Part shown: in pieces, positions 26,753-35,664 of the stretch | Position numbering within the stretch: the first letter of the stretch is position 1 | How the letters are laid out: every line of letters begins with the position of its first letter | NCBI RefSeq assembly: GCF_036346855.1 | Contig: NZ_CP107841.1 | Location: 186,001-250,000, forward strand | Length of the DNA: 64,000 bases | Source of the DNA: Streptomyces europaeiscabiei | Lineage (GTDB): Bacteria; Actinomycetota; Actinomycetes; Streptomycetales; Streptomycetaceae | Reading direction: 5' to 3' | Translations under genes and position numbers: made by a program | The notes under the pieces: model-generated | The model's database searches: none | Seen by the model: only the letters and a program-made list of their open reading frames with translations | Told to the model about the DNA's origin: nothing

Positions 26753-27130
26753 TCATTCGTGTCGTGAGTCGCGGCACCGGTCGCCGGACGCGATCTCATG
26801 GTCGTGGCGACTTGTTCTGTGGCTCATCTCGGCTGCGTAGGTGGCCCAGTCGCCCACGGAGAGACGTTGCCGGGCGACGTCGGTGTGGATGCCCAGGATG
26901 CGGGCGAGGATCGCGGCACGGCGATGACCGTGTCCTCGCGGAGCCCACGGGCGGCCGTCGGGCCCGCCGGCCCCGCACCATCGCCTCGACCGTCGCGTGC
27001 TGCGGACAGATGGACCACCCCGGAGACCAGCTCCAGATGAGCCGCCCCAGCCAGGTCGGCACGTCGCTGTAGACCCACTTCCACCCTCCCCTTCCGAGGG
27101 CAAATCCTGCATGCCCCCGCTGAATGTCCT
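26753..27130 (-). pseudogene. Probable recombinase tail remnant
   Basis: Two frames carry fragments that look coding: WKWVYSDVPTWLGRLIW with CPQHATVEAMVRG, then, after a shift, AAILARILGIHTDVARQRLS and VGDWATYAAEMS. The second stretch resembles the end of actinomycete site-specific recombinases. No full domain or start is present. Confidence 0.35.
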
Positions 27131-27324
27131 GGGTCAAGGGCGCGGGAAGAGAAACGGCGCTCGGGGTAACGGAGAAGGTACTCGGGAGGGTGAGTATGCC
27201 CGCGCTTTGCCTCTGTCGGCTGCGGTCGTGTGGTGGTCTGGTCGGGCGGGTCAGCGATGGCAGGGTCGTTGGTCAGCCGCCGGGTCCGGCTGGCCCTGCG
27301 GGATGGCACAGAGGAGTCACGGGC

Positions 27325-29163
27325 ATGTGCGGAATCAGCGGATGGATCTCCTACGACCGGGACCTTTCCCTGGAGGGCATGACGCTTGAGGCGATGACGG
27401 AGCCGATGGCCTGTCGCGGTCCCGACGCGGCCGGGTTGTGGCTCGACGGACACGCCGCATTCGGCCACCGCCGCCTGGCCGTCATCGACATCGCGGGCGG
27501 TAAGCAGCCCATGACAGTCGAGCGAGACGGCCGCACTGTACTGGTGACCACCTACAGCGGTGAGGTCTACAACTACCGAGAGCTGCGCGCCGAGCTGGAG
27601 GGTCTGGGGCACATCTTCCGCACGAGTAGTGACACCGAGGTGGTGCTCCACGCCTATCTTCAGTGGGGCGATGATTTCGCGGGCCGCCTCAACGGCATGT
27701 ACGCGTTCGCCTTGTGGGATCCCCGTGACCAGGAACTCCTCCTGGTGCGCGACCGGATGGGCATCAAGCCCCTGTACTACTACCCGACCGGTGACGGGGT
27801 GCTCTTTGCCTCGGAGCCGAAGGCCGTCCTGGCCCATCCCGCGGCGCACGCCTGCGTCGACGCCGAGGGCCTGGCGGAACTGATCGCGTTCACCAAGACA
27901 CCCGGGCACGCCGTCTACAAAGGCATGTACGAGCTGAGGCCCGGCCACACCGCACGGGTCAGCCGGCGTGGTCTGGCAGTCAGGCGCTACTGGGCCCTGG
28001 AGGCCCGCGAGCACACCGACGACCTCGACACCACCGTTGCCCACGTACGCGAGCTCCTGGAAGACATCGTGGCCCGCCAGCTCATCTCGGACGTGCCGCT
28101 GTGCTCCCTGCTCTCCGGCGGCCTGGACTCCTCGGCCATCACCGCCCTCGCCGCCCAGCGCAGCAGCGGACCGGTTCGCACCTTTGCGGTCGACTTCAGC
28201 GGCCATGCCGAGAACTTCAGCGCCGATTGCCTGCGCTCCACCCCCGACACCCCCTACGCCCATGCCCTGGCCGCGCACGTGCACTCCGACCACACCGACA
28301 TCATCTTGAACACGGCCGACCTGACCGACCCCGGACACCGCGGGGCCGTCCTGGCCGCCCACGACTTTCCCACCCGGTTCGGCGACGGCGATACATCCCT
28401 TTACCTCCTGTTCAAAGCGGTCCGCGAACACTCCACGGTCGCGCTCTCAGGCGAGTCCGCGGACGAAGTCTTCGGTGGCTACCGCTGGTTCCACGATCCC
28501 AAGAGCGTCCATGCCGACACCTTCCCGTGGATCGCTGCCGGCGTCGCTGGCGGATTCTCCGGCAGCACAGGCACCCGCGAGGCCCTGCTGGACTCAGGCC
28601 TGCGCACGAAACTCGACCTGGACGGCTACACAGACCGGCGCTACCGCGAAGCCCTGGCCGAAGTCCCATACCTGGCCGGCGACACGGGCCTGCAGCACCG
28701 GATGCGGGAGATCGGCTACCTCCACCTGACCCGCTTCGTGCAGATCCTGCTGGACCGAAAGGACCGGGCCAGCATGGCGACAGGCCTGGAGGTCCGCGTC
28801 CCCTTCTGCGACCACCGACTGGTCGAATACGTCTTCAACACCCCCTGGGCCATGAAGACCTTCGACGGCCGGGAGAAGTCCCTGCTACGCGCCGCCACCC
28901 GCAACCTACTGCCCCCCGCCATCGCTCAGCGGGTCAAGAGCCCCTACCCCAGCACGCAGGATCCCCACTACACGCAAGCCCTGCGCACCGGGCTACGGGC
29001 AGTCCTTCGTGACGGCGATGCGCCGGTGCAGCCCCTGCTGGACGCGGCCGTCGTGGCCCAGGCATCCGCGGCCGACGCGAGCCAGGACATCCGGCCGGGG
29101 GCCGAACTCGTCCTGGGCCTGAACGACTGGCTGCGCCGCTACAACGTGGCACTGGAGATCTGA
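27325..29163 (+). CDS. asnB: Asparagine synthetase (glutamine-hydrolysing), second copy
   Basis: The 612-residue protein starts MCGISGW at ATG 27325, preceded by GAGGAG. Cys2 is the amidotransferase nucleophile. It reads YSGEVYN where most AsnB proteins have NGE, a form I associate with the usual Streptomyces AsnB. The synthetase loop SGGLDSS lies near residue 265, and ALSGESADEVFGGYRW follows. It should convert aspartate and glutamine to asparagine using ATP. Longer in-frame starts upstream exist (from 27124), but they precede the invariant Cys and would abolish glutaminase activity. It stands alone within an IS-rich area, convergent with a methyltransferase gene. Confidence 0.9.
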   Translation: MCGISGWISYDRDLSLEGMTLEAMTEPMACRGPDAAGLWLDGHAAFGHRRLAVIDIAGGKQPMTVERDGRTVLVTTYSGEVYNYRELRAELEGLGHIFRTSSDTEVVLHAYLQWGDDFAGRLNGMYAFALWDPRDQELLLVRDRMGIKPLYYYPTGDGVLFASEPKAVLAHPAAHACVDAEGLAELIAFTKTPGHAVYKGMYELRPGHTARVSRRGLAVRRYWALEAREHTDDLDTTVAHVRELLEDIVARQLISDVPLCSLLSGGLDSSAITALAAQRSSGPVRTFAVDFSGHAENFSADCLRSTPDTPYAHALAAHVHSDHTDIILNTADLTDPGHRGAVLAAHDFPTRFGDGDTSLYLLFKAVREHSTVALSGESADEVFGGYRWFHDPKSVHADTFPWIAAGVAGGFSGSTGTREALLDSGLRTKLDLDGYTDRRYREALAEVPYLAGDTGLQHRMREIGYLHLTRFVQILLDRKDRASMATGLEVRVPFCDHRLVEYVFNTPWAMKTFDGREKSLLRAATRNLLPPAIAQRVKSPYPSTQDPHYTQALRTGLRAVLRDGDAPVQPLLDAAVVAQASAADASQDIRPGAELVLGLNDWLRRYNVALEI

Positions 29164-29194
29164 CCCCGCGGCACAGCCGTCAGGGAAGTCCCTG

Positions 29195-29902
29195 TCATGC
29201 CGCTCCGTCTACGCAAGGAGCCAGTTCCAGAAGCTGGAACTCCACTTCGAACGAGCCGGCCTGCCGCTTCGCGCTCACCAACGGCTGGATGCGCAGGCCC
29301 AGGCCCTCGGCGATGCTGTGAAGGGCATGGAGATTCCCCAGACTGTTGAACCCGAGGAGAAGGCGACCACCGTCCGCAAGCCGTTCGAAGCCTTGCCGCA
29401 GGAACCGCTCGTGAGTGACGTAGCCGCTATCGAAGATCGCCAACTCGATCTCCCTTGTGCACTCAAAATCGCCGGGAGCTTCCACGACATTGGAGTTCCA
29501 GAAGATGAGGTCGAACCGATCGCCGGGCTCCAGAGCGTCGAAGAGGTCGCTACGGAGGGTGCGGACCCGCTCCGTGACGCCATGCCGAGCGGCGTTCATC
29601 CGGGTATTGCGCACGGCAGCCTCGGTGATGTCCACCGCGGTCACCTGTGCGCATCCACACAGCACCGCGGTCACCGCGGTCACACCGGTACCGCTGCCAA
29701 CCTCAAGAAAACGACCCCCCACCGGGTACGGAACCCAACGGGTAAACAACTCGGTGGAAGCGGTGTGCAAGGGCGAGAAGACTCCCGGCAGTAGATCCCA
29801 GCGCATGTCCAGGAGATCGAACCCTCCAGGGCGCCCTTCCAGCGCTCCGTGGCGGTCAGCGAGCCTCACGCCCACGGCGTACTTCTCCAGTCCGTCCCGC
29901 AC
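29195..29902 (-). CDS. Class I SAM-dependent methyltransferase
   Basis: The 235-residue protein has the SAM motif RFLEVGSGTGVTAVTAV followed by AQVTAVDITEAAVRNTRMNA, then DRFDLIFWNSNVVEAP. The layout (N-terminal cap, then a PrmC/small-methyltransferase-like Rossmann domain) suggests a small-molecule or protein N-methyltransferase. The usual NPPY is replaced by NSNV. It is convergent with the asparagine synthetase gene, with a 31-nt gap. Substrate unknown. Start is the 5'-most codon and is not well supported by a ribosome site. Confidence 0.78.
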   Translation of the reverse strand: MRDGLEKYAVGVRLADRHGALEGRPGGFDLLDMRWDLLPGVFSPLHTASTELFTRWVPYPVGGRFLEVGSGTGVTAVTAVLCGCAQVTAVDITEAAVRNTRMNAARHGVTERVRTLRSDLFDALEPGDRFDLIFWNSNVVEAPGDFECTREIELAIFDSGYVTHERFLRQGFERLADGGRLLLGFNSLGNLHALHSIAEGLGLRIQPLVSAKRQAGSFEVEFQLLELAPCVDGAA

Positions 29903-30072
29903 AACGCAACTCCCTCATTGGGTGAATCCGGCACTCCCAAGAACGATCACTGGAGCGTGCAGCGCCGGGTTGCGTGGACTTTCACTCAGAAGTGACACTA
30001 GGGATCGATCCGCCTGGACCGGGGCTGTCTTCCCCTGGGTACCGCGCGCTGCAGGGGACGGTCGTCGACACC
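29903..30072. promoter_or_regulatory. Upstream region of the methyltransferase gene
   Basis: This short gap must carry the methyltransferase promoter. No clear -35/-10 pair or operator was read. Confidence 0.3.
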
Positions 30073-30860
30073 CGCCGACTTCGGCCACGCCGAACTGGAG
30101 CTCGACCAACCACTGACCCGCGAGATGCTGGACGCGGTCCGACCCGTCCCGGCTCCCCGGCCGGTGCCGGGAGTGGACTGGGTCGACCACGTGGAACGGA
30201 TCCGATCCGGGCCCTGGAGTCGTTCGTCCTCGGCTGGTTTCCCGCCGAGGAGGCAGAGTCGGCCGGGAAAGAGAGCACGGCGGGCGAACCGGGCGACTTG
30301 CCGGAGGCGTTGGCCGCCTTCCACCGCCTGGCCCGCCTCCGCCCCGCTGTCCACCGGTTCCGCAACCCGGTGCTGAAGCAGCCCCGGCGGGATTCCGGGC
30401 CGCTCGGTGGTCGGCTGGTCTTTGCCGTGGACGGCGAGGGGACCCGGGATTGGTCCATCCCGTGGCCACCGCGGGAACTGAGCGAAGTCGATCCCCGTGT
30501 ATGGCTCACCGAGGATCCCTTCTTGGCTGACCCGGAGACGATCCTCGAAGAGGAACCGCTCAGCCGCTTTCTCCTGCAGTACACCCTCTACGAGGCCATG
30601 AACGCCGCCCTCCACCAGGCATGGACCTACTCTGCATGCCGGCCGCGCGCCTCGCCCCGTTGTGGAGCATGCTGCGCCCCGTGCCCCTGAGCCCGTTCCT
30701 GCCGGCCTACACCGCCGAGAAGTTCTTCGTCGCGCCGGGACTGCTTACGAGGATCATCAGCGACGAGAACGAGGCAGCCGTGGCCTTCGCCGCGCTCCCC
30801 CGCGCCACCTTGACGCCGCTGCTGGAACACGGGCATCGCTGGTCTCGCTTCGATGGCTGA
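30073..30860 (+). pseudogene. Hypothetical protein gene broken by two frameshifts
   Basis: Three consecutive frames look coding. The first reads AELELDQPLTREMLDAVRPV. From about 30200 a second frame reads ALESFVLGWFPAEEAESAG through FLLQYTLYEAMNAALHQA. From about 30615 a third reads PAARLAPLWSMLRPVPLSP to EHGHRWSRFDG. Joined together they give a plausible 250-residue cytoplasmic protein. I recall similar Streptomyces proteins of unknown function but cannot name the family. Confidence 0.6.
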
Positions 30861-30894
30861 GGCATGAGGCGCCCGTGACGGCACCTACCTGGTG

Positions 30895-31090
30895 GTGGTC
30901 AGGGGCCGCTCCCGGTGAGGTCTTGATCCAGATCATCGCGACGCGTAGGTGGAGGCCGGTGACGTAGCGGTCCGGGGTCTTGCCGTATCAGGTGGCGATG
31001 CCTCGATAGGCCTTGAGTTCGTTGATCAGGCGCTCCAGGGTGTTCCGCTCCTTGTAGAGGCCGCCGTCGTGGCGGACGGGCCACTGGGGA
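30895..31090 (-). pseudogene. IS5-family transposase, C-terminal fragment
   Basis: The minus strand reads RNTLERLINELKAYRGIAT, a stop, then YGKTPDRYVTGLHLRVAMIW, the well-known end of IS5-type transposases of Streptomyces. An in-frame stop and loss of the rest show it is dead. Confidence 0.75.
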
Positions 31091-31154
31091 CAGGCTCCCT
31101 GCAATCGAGGGCAGGGAACGAAACCCGGCCCTCCTCAGAGGACATCCGTCGATT

Positions 31155-31200
31155 CTCCCCTCGGTGCCCTGTCCCTACCGGGACAGGGCACCGAGGGGAG
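31155..31200 (-). terminator. Perfect 21-bp inverted repeat with 4-nt loop
   Basis: The left arm CTCCCCTCGGTGCCCTGTCCC is followed by TACC and an exact reverse complement. It begins 11 nt beyond the stop of the secreted-protein gene on the minus strand. It lacks a T tract, as is common for Streptomyces terminators. Confidence 0.85.
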
Positions 31201-31211
31201 CGGCTCCGCCG

Positions 31212-31736
31212 TCAGCCGGCGCTCGTGGTCTCGATGTCGACGATGTGGTTGTACCGCTCCACCAACACGAAGAGCTTGGTCTTCTGCGCCGTCTTCCCGC
31301 TGCCGAAGGTCAGGGTGACGACGACCTCATGGCCGTTACCCACGGTGCCGTTGTCGGTCACCGTCCAGCGCGCCGGGACGTTTTGGGCACGCAGGACGCC
31401 GTCCGCCCCGTTCTTCTTCTCCCAGGCCGCCAGCTGCTTGGCGAAGCCGGACGTCAGGTAGTGCTTGCGGAGCGCCGTGGCCAGCGTGACGTCCGGGTCC
31501 GTGTAGTCGCCCTTCGCGTCGATGTACGCGCCGTAGAAGTCGGCGACCCGGGTCACCACTTGGCCGGGCGTGCCGCTGACCGACTGCGGTGCGGCGGTGG
31601 ATGCCTTTACGGGGGCACGGACAGCCGCCTGTGCCGACACCTGCGTCGACACACAGAGTCCGACAGCCAGGACGAGGCCGGCGGCGACGGCCGCGCGGCG
31701 GCCCTGACGACGGTGTGTGGGGGACTTCCTGTTCAT
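31212..31736 (-). CDS. Secreted protein of unknown function, 174 residues
   Basis: The protein starts MNRKSPTHRRQGRR and has a hydrophobic core AAVAAGLVLAVGLCV, giving a signal peptide with likely cleavage after AQA near residues 35-37. The mature part contains a conserved-looking domain (VVTRVADFYGAYIDA to VERYNHIVDIET), similar in style to small DUF3828-type periplasmic proteins. No cysteines occur in the mature chain. A strong hairpin follows the stop. Transcription is probably monocistronic. Confidence 0.75.
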   Translation of the reverse strand: MNRKSPTHRRQGRRAAVAAGLVLAVGLCVSTQVSAQAAVRAPVKASTAAPQSVSGTPGQVVTRVADFYGAYIDAKGDYTDPDVTLATALRKHYLTSGFAKQLAAWEKKNGADGVLRAQNVPARWTVTDNGTVGNGHEVVVTLTFGSGKTAQKTKLFVLVERYNHIVDIETTSAG

Positions 31737-32175
31737 GTGTGCGTCTTCCTTCTCTGGTCCGTATGTGGTTGCTCTCAGCCGATTCCGGCTTTCATGCCGA
31801 ACTCGCCTGCCGACCCGTCGTCACCTCGTCCTCGTCCTCGTCCGATACAAGGACAGGACAGCCCGACTGCTCGATCGGACAGGAGTCGCACCTTGGGTAC
31901 TCGGGCACACGAATGTCCCGGTACGCAGGCGCAGGGTGGGTGTCGTTGCCATGCTGCTGCCGGGGCGGTCGTTCTGCCTCGGCCGGTGCGACACCCAGAG
32001 CTTCGAAGACGCCGGGTGTCCACGACAACAGCTGCCGTCCCACGCGCAACGGTGGAACCGTCCCATCCCTGCTGACCTGCAAAAACAAGGAGTGCCTGGG
32101 ATGCCCTCCTGGGATGCGGAATCGACTCGTGGTGGTCGGTCGACCACCGGGTGCGGCTGACACGGCGCGGGGCAA
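31737..32175. other. Intergenic/remnant stretch upstream of the secreted protein
   Basis: The first part must carry the promoter of the secreted-protein gene. Minus-strand frames between about 31800 and 32100 show patches of coding character (one with YPRCDSCPIEQSGCPVL), but no intact gene or family could be assigned. They may be decay products of the isomerase remnant to the right. Confidence 0.4.
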
Positions 32176-32392
32176 CTGGCTTCTGACGTCGCCACCGCGT
32201 CGACGGCGGCGGCGCGGCCCGGCGGCCCGCCCAGGGAACGGAGTCCCTCGCCCAGGTGCTGCACCAGATCGAACAGCGTCCACTCGAGACAGGTCGGCAC
32301 CTGCACATCGAGGCTGGGCGCGGAGGCGACCGCGGCGCGGAAGGCGGTCAACCGTTCGTCGATCAGTCGCAGCAGAAGGGGGAACCCAAGTG
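32176..32392 (-). pseudogene. Maleylpyruvate isomerase/DinB-like protein, N-terminal remnant
   Basis: The frame gives RLTAFRAAVASAPSLDVQVP and TCLEWTLFDLVQHLGEG, the N-terminal helix region of mycothiol-dependent maleylpyruvate isomerase-like (DinB fold) proteins, which normally continue for about 250 residues. The frame then degenerates, so only the start survives. Confidence 0.5.
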
Positions 32393-32706
32393 TCGTTGTC
32401 GCAGGGACTCTCTATCACCGCGTTCCGACAATCGGGCAGCGATTTCACAGCCGACGCCGCGAGCGCGCGGCATCGGCCGGGCGCCCTCAGCTGACGCCAT
32501 GTTCTCAGCCTGAAGCGATCAGTTACCGGTAGTACCTGTAGGCGTTCCGATCTTGAGGGTTGTCCGTCGAACGGGAGTCTCGATCGGGTGACCGCAATCG
32601 GCCGCGCGTAGGAGTTCAACTCGGCTGCGGCTAGGTGTGATTGTGTCGTTCACCGGTTCGGAAACGCGGCCGATCACCCGGAGCGTGTTCGTGGTATCCG
32701 TCGGAC

Positions 32707-33158
32707 ATGACTGACACGGAATGGACCGTGGTACGGCGCGGCTACCGGTGCCTGGCCGGCTGCGGGGCCCGGGGCGGGCAGCCGGAGGCGTACTGGCGGC
32801 AACCGCAATGATGTCACTCAGCTCATCCCGTTGCTCGAAGCGGTTCCGCCGGTGCAGGGCAAGCGAGGGCGGCCCCGGCGCCGCCCGGACGTGGTGCTGG
32901 GCAAATCGCGGCTACGACCACGACCAGTACCGCCGACTGATGTGGGGTCTCGGTGTGAAGCCGCTGATCGCCCGCCGGGACATCGAGCACGGCTTCCGGC
33001 CTGGCACCCACCGCGGGGTCGTAGAGTGCGCGTTTGCCCACCTGCACTGGTTCCGCCGCCTGCGGATCCGCTGGGAGATCCGCGACGACATCCACGAAGC
33101 GTTCCGCACCCTGGGATATGCACTCATCCACTGGCGACGTCCGCGCTCACGACGTTGA
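32707..33158 (+). pseudogene. IS5-family transposase, internally deleted
   Basis: ATG 32707 starts MTDTEWTVVRRGY, the usual N terminus of an IS5-type transposase. Near 32790 it jumps to sequence coding GGNRNDVTQLIPLLEAVPP, which belongs far downstream. After another small change near 32900 it ends with GYDHDQYRRLMWGLGVKP and EDWR-type C-terminal text (RLRIRWEIRDDIHEAF). The first DDE acidic residue region is lost. Confidence 0.78.
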
Positions 33159-33163
33159 CCGGT

Positions 33164-33544
33164 TCAGCAAGGAGGAGGAGGGGACTGCAGGGCGGGAGCA
33201 GAGGGTGCTTCCTGGGCGGCCATGACGTCATCGCCGTACTCGAAGGCCCATGCGCCGACGGCGTCGATGGGCACCAGCAAGGTCCGGCCCAGAGCGGTGA
33301 GTTCGTACTCGACCCGTGACGGTGTGTCGGGGTGGGAACGCCGATCAACCAGGCCGTTGAACTGCAACCGTCGCAGAGTCTCGGTGAGGACTTTGGAGCT
33401 GATACCCCCGATCCTCTCCCGTAGTTCGACCGGGCGCCTGGGACCGTCGCGCAGCGCCCAGAGCACCACGGCGTTCCAGGTGTTGGAAAGCAGGTCGAAG
33501 GCGAGGCGGGCGCGGCAGTCGGCGAGGAAGGCGTCGGTCGTCAC
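33164..33544 (-). CDS. HxlR-family transcriptional regulator
   Basis: The 126-residue protein (GTG 33544) contains the HxlR winged helix: FDLLSNTWNAVVLWALRDGP, ELRERIGGISSKVLTETLRRL and DRRSHPDTPSRVEYELTALG. Proteins of this family usually repress a neighbouring redox gene and respond to electrophiles or oxidants. It is divergent from the NAD(P)-binding oxidoreductase gene next door, with a 73-nt gap, so it is probably its regulator. A longer frame to 33700 exists but would overlap that divergent gene. Confidence 0.82.
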   Translation of the reverse strand: MTTDAFLADCRARLAFDLLSNTWNAVVLWALRDGPRRPVELRERIGGISSKVLTETLRRLQFNGLVDRRSHPDTPSRVEYELTALGRTLLVPIDAVGAWAFEYGDDVMAAQEAPSAPALQSPPPPC

Positions 33545-33617
33545 GTACCAAATGGTGCCCGAACGGCCCTCTAGCGTCGGTGCGAACGGTGGAACCAGGC
33601 AGGGAGAGGGAACACGG
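33545..33617. promoter_or_regulatory. Divergent promoter region of hxlR-like and oxidoreductase genes
   Basis: Only 73 nt separates the two divergent starts, so promoters and any HxlR operator must lie here. AGGGAGAGGG 5-14 nt before the oxidoreductase ATG is its ribosome site. No clear palindrome was read. Confidence 0.5.
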
Positions 33618-34301
33618 ATGAGAATCGGCGTACTGGGAACGGGCAGCATGGCCGACGCGCTCGCCACCCACTGGGTGCGGGCCGGGCACGAGGTGACCAT
33701 CGGGGGACGGAACGCACACAGGGCGCAGCGGCTCGCGATGCGCGTCGGAGGCGGCGCGAAGCCTGCCAGTCTGCGCGCGGCGGCCGAGTTCGGTCAGGTG
33801 GTGCTGGCCGCGCTGCCCTTCGGGGCTGGAGCAGACGTGGCACGGGAGCTGCGCGCGGCCCTGGAGGGCAAGGTGCTGCTCGACTGCTCCAACCCGGTCG
33901 GGCCAGGCTTCCGGCTGCTGACGGAAGGAGGCCCCTCGGCCGCGCAGCAACTGGCCGCCGCGGCACCGGAAGCCCACGTGGTCAAGGCTTTCAACCTCTG
34001 CCACGAGGACGTGTGGCGCATGCGGCCGCCTGTCTTCGATGGGAGGCCGCTGGCCGTGCCGGTCTGCGGGGATGACGAGACGGCCCTCGCACGGGTGAAC
34101 GAGTTGGTGCGGGACGTGGGCTGTGAACCCGTGGCCGGCGGCAGTCTCGAACGTGCGGGACTCGTGGAAGCGACCGCCGCACTGTTCATCGCGCTGTGGG
34201 TCGGCGAGGGAGCGGATGCCCAGGCAATCGCCCCTCCGCTGGCATACGTGGCCGGACCGAGCAACCAGGAATCGGAAGGCGGCACGGGGGCTTTCCGCTA
34301 G
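33618..34301 (+). CDS. NADP-binding (F420-reductase-like) oxidoreductase
   Basis: The 227-residue protein begins MRIGVLGTGSMADALATHWV, the Rossmann loop of NADPH-dependent F420 reductase-like and ProC-like proteins. It continues with EVTIGGRNAHRA, LLDCSNPVGPG and VVKAFNL. Such proteins reduce F420 or other small acceptors with NADPH, or act on an unknown substrate. Its divergent HxlR neighbour is the likely regulator. Length is typical for the family. Confidence 0.83.
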   Translation: MRIGVLGTGSMADALATHWVRAGHEVTIGGRNAHRAQRLAMRVGGGAKPASLRAAAEFGQVVLAALPFGAGADVARELRAALEGKVLLDCSNPVGPGFRLLTEGGPSAAQQLAAAAPEAHVVKAFNLCHEDVWRMRPPVFDGRPLAVPVCGDDETALARVNELVRDVGCEPVAGGSLERAGLVEATAALFIALWVGEGADAQAIAPPLAYVAGPSNQESEGGTGAFR

Positions 34302-34451
34302 TGATTTCGCCGACTCCCAGTTCACGAGCTCGCTGCACATCCTTGTCGGCGGCATCCTGATCCGGCTCTCGGCCGCGCTCGGCTCACCGAGGCGTCCGTG
34401 GCGGGCTGCCGCACCGGTTCGGGGTGGCCCTTCGGCGCGGCAGCCCTGATG

Positions 34452-34832
34452 TCACGAGGGGTAGCAGTCGCGCACCGGGTCCGTCTCGCTGTAGATGGCG
34501 GTGTCCTTCATCCAGCCGTACTGGCCGTTGTCGGCGACGGTCCTGAGCCAGCGTGTCGGGTGCGGCCCGCCCACGTGGGCCTGTCCGTCCAGCTTGCAGT
34601 AGAACCAACTCGGATTGGAGTGCATGGTGCCGACGACGGCGTTGGGGTTGGGATACAGGCGGCTGTTCCCTATCGATCCGTACACCGCGGCACCGGAGAC
34701 GTTCTCACACCAGTACCTGATGCCATCGGCGTGCGACCAACAGCCGGCGGCGGCGGATGCGGACGGCGACGCGACGGTCGTGCCGATCGCGGCGGCCACG
34801 CCGGCGGTGGCGACAAGCCATCGAAACCTCAT
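34452..34832 (-). CDS. Small secreted SH3-like protein
   Basis: This 126-residue protein has a clear signal peptide (MRFRWLVATAGVAAAIGTTV, cleaved near SASA). The mature part has four Cys (GCWSHADGIRYWCEN, FYCKLD, RDCYPS) and beta-rich text similar to bacterial SH3-type secreted proteins of Streptomyces. It is the last of a minus-strand run of small secreted proteins. Function unknown, possibly cell-wall related. Confidence 0.72.
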   Translation of the reverse strand: MRFRWLVATAGVAAAIGTTVASPSASAAAGCWSHADGIRYWCENVSGAAVYGSIGNSRLYPNPNAVVGTMHSNPSWFYCKLDGQAHVGGPHPTRWLRTVADNGQYGWMKDTAIYSETDPVRDCYPS

Positions 34833-34851
34833 GTGAACGTTCCTTTCCCTG

Positions 34852-35403
34852 TCAGGACATGTGTGTTCGTGGTGCGCGGCTTCCTCGGCGCTCAGCCGCA
34901 GATCCTGGCGCGCCCACTCGCCGTACGGATAGGCCGTGTTGACGCCTGTGTCGGCGCTGCCGGTTCCGCAGGAGCGGGTGTTGGGGGGTGTAGACCATCA
35001 GGCTCCACTGATAGGGCTCACCTGCGGCCACGTTGCCGCGGCCCACGGTCAGGGCCGGGCCGTCCGCCCCGGCGGGGCGGGTGACCTGCGCGTCGTTGCG
35101 ACAGGCGTGGGGGCTGCACTTGGTGACGCTGGAGTGGACGCGGATCCATTGGGTCAGGCAGGTGTTGCTGTAGCGCATCTCGATGGTGCCGACCTGACTG
35201 GTCGTGTTGGGCAGATAGAGAGGCGCGGAGGCGAGGGTCTTGGCGTTCGAGGAGCAGCCGGTGGCGGCTGGGTCCGCACCGTCATAGGGGCTGGCGGCAT
35301 GGGCGGCGGAGGCACTCTGCAACGTGAGAACTGTCGCGCAGCCGGCTGCGGCGAACGCCATCGCCGACGTCTTGCGGCGACCACTTCTGTTGAGCTCGAG
35401 CAT
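34852..35403 (-). CDS. DUF2690 secreted protein with a 3' frameshift
   Basis: The frame starts MLELNRSGRRKTS, has a signal peptide ending near AHAAS, and contains DUF2690 text (YDGADPAATGCSSNAKTL, YSNTCLTQWIRVHSS, PYQWSLMVYTP). After VYTP the frame changes: the G6 tract at 34983-34988 has one base more than needed. With one base less, the protein continues NTRSCGTGSADTGVNTAYPY as in typical DUF2690 proteins. The listed 183 residues are the literal frame. Either a natural frameshift or a sequencing artefact is possible. Confidence 0.7.
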   Translation of the reverse strand: MLELNRSGRRKTSAMAFAAAGCATVLTLQSASAAHAASPYDGADPAATGCSSNAKTLASAPLYLPNTTSQVGTIEMRYSNTCLTQWIRVHSSVTKCSPHACRNDAQVTRPAGADGPALTVGRGNVAAGEPYQWSLMVYTPQHPLLRNRQRRHRRQHGLSVRRVGAPGSAAERRGSRAPRTHMS

Positions 35404-35459
35404 CCGTGGATCCCATCCTGATCGTTCATTTCCTGCTCATGTGCGTATTCCCTGGAATT

Positions 35460-35570
35460 ACCGCGGACTTGAGCACAGGGGAACATCCGGCAATTGATTG
35501 TCCGGATGACTGATGTAGATGTTGGAGATGTAGCCGCCGTACTGGGGCAGATACGCCTTCACGCGGGGAC
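35460..35570 (-). pseudogene. C-terminal remnant of a secreted protein
   Basis: A short minus-strand frame ends VKAYLPQYGGYISNIYISHP then LPDVPLCSSPR and a stop. It resembles in layout the C terminus of the neighbouring gene (WGYVNDWYLNTGNPDVWKQQ). No start or signal peptide is in frame, so it is probably a truncated paralogue. Confidence 0.4.
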
Positions 35571-35664
35571 AGGGCAAGGGGTTGCCAGGGGCCGGCTGAC
35601 ACCGGTGGCCGTGGTGCGGTTCGCCCGGTCGCCGGAGACGCGTACCTGTGTGTCGTGCCCTGCC

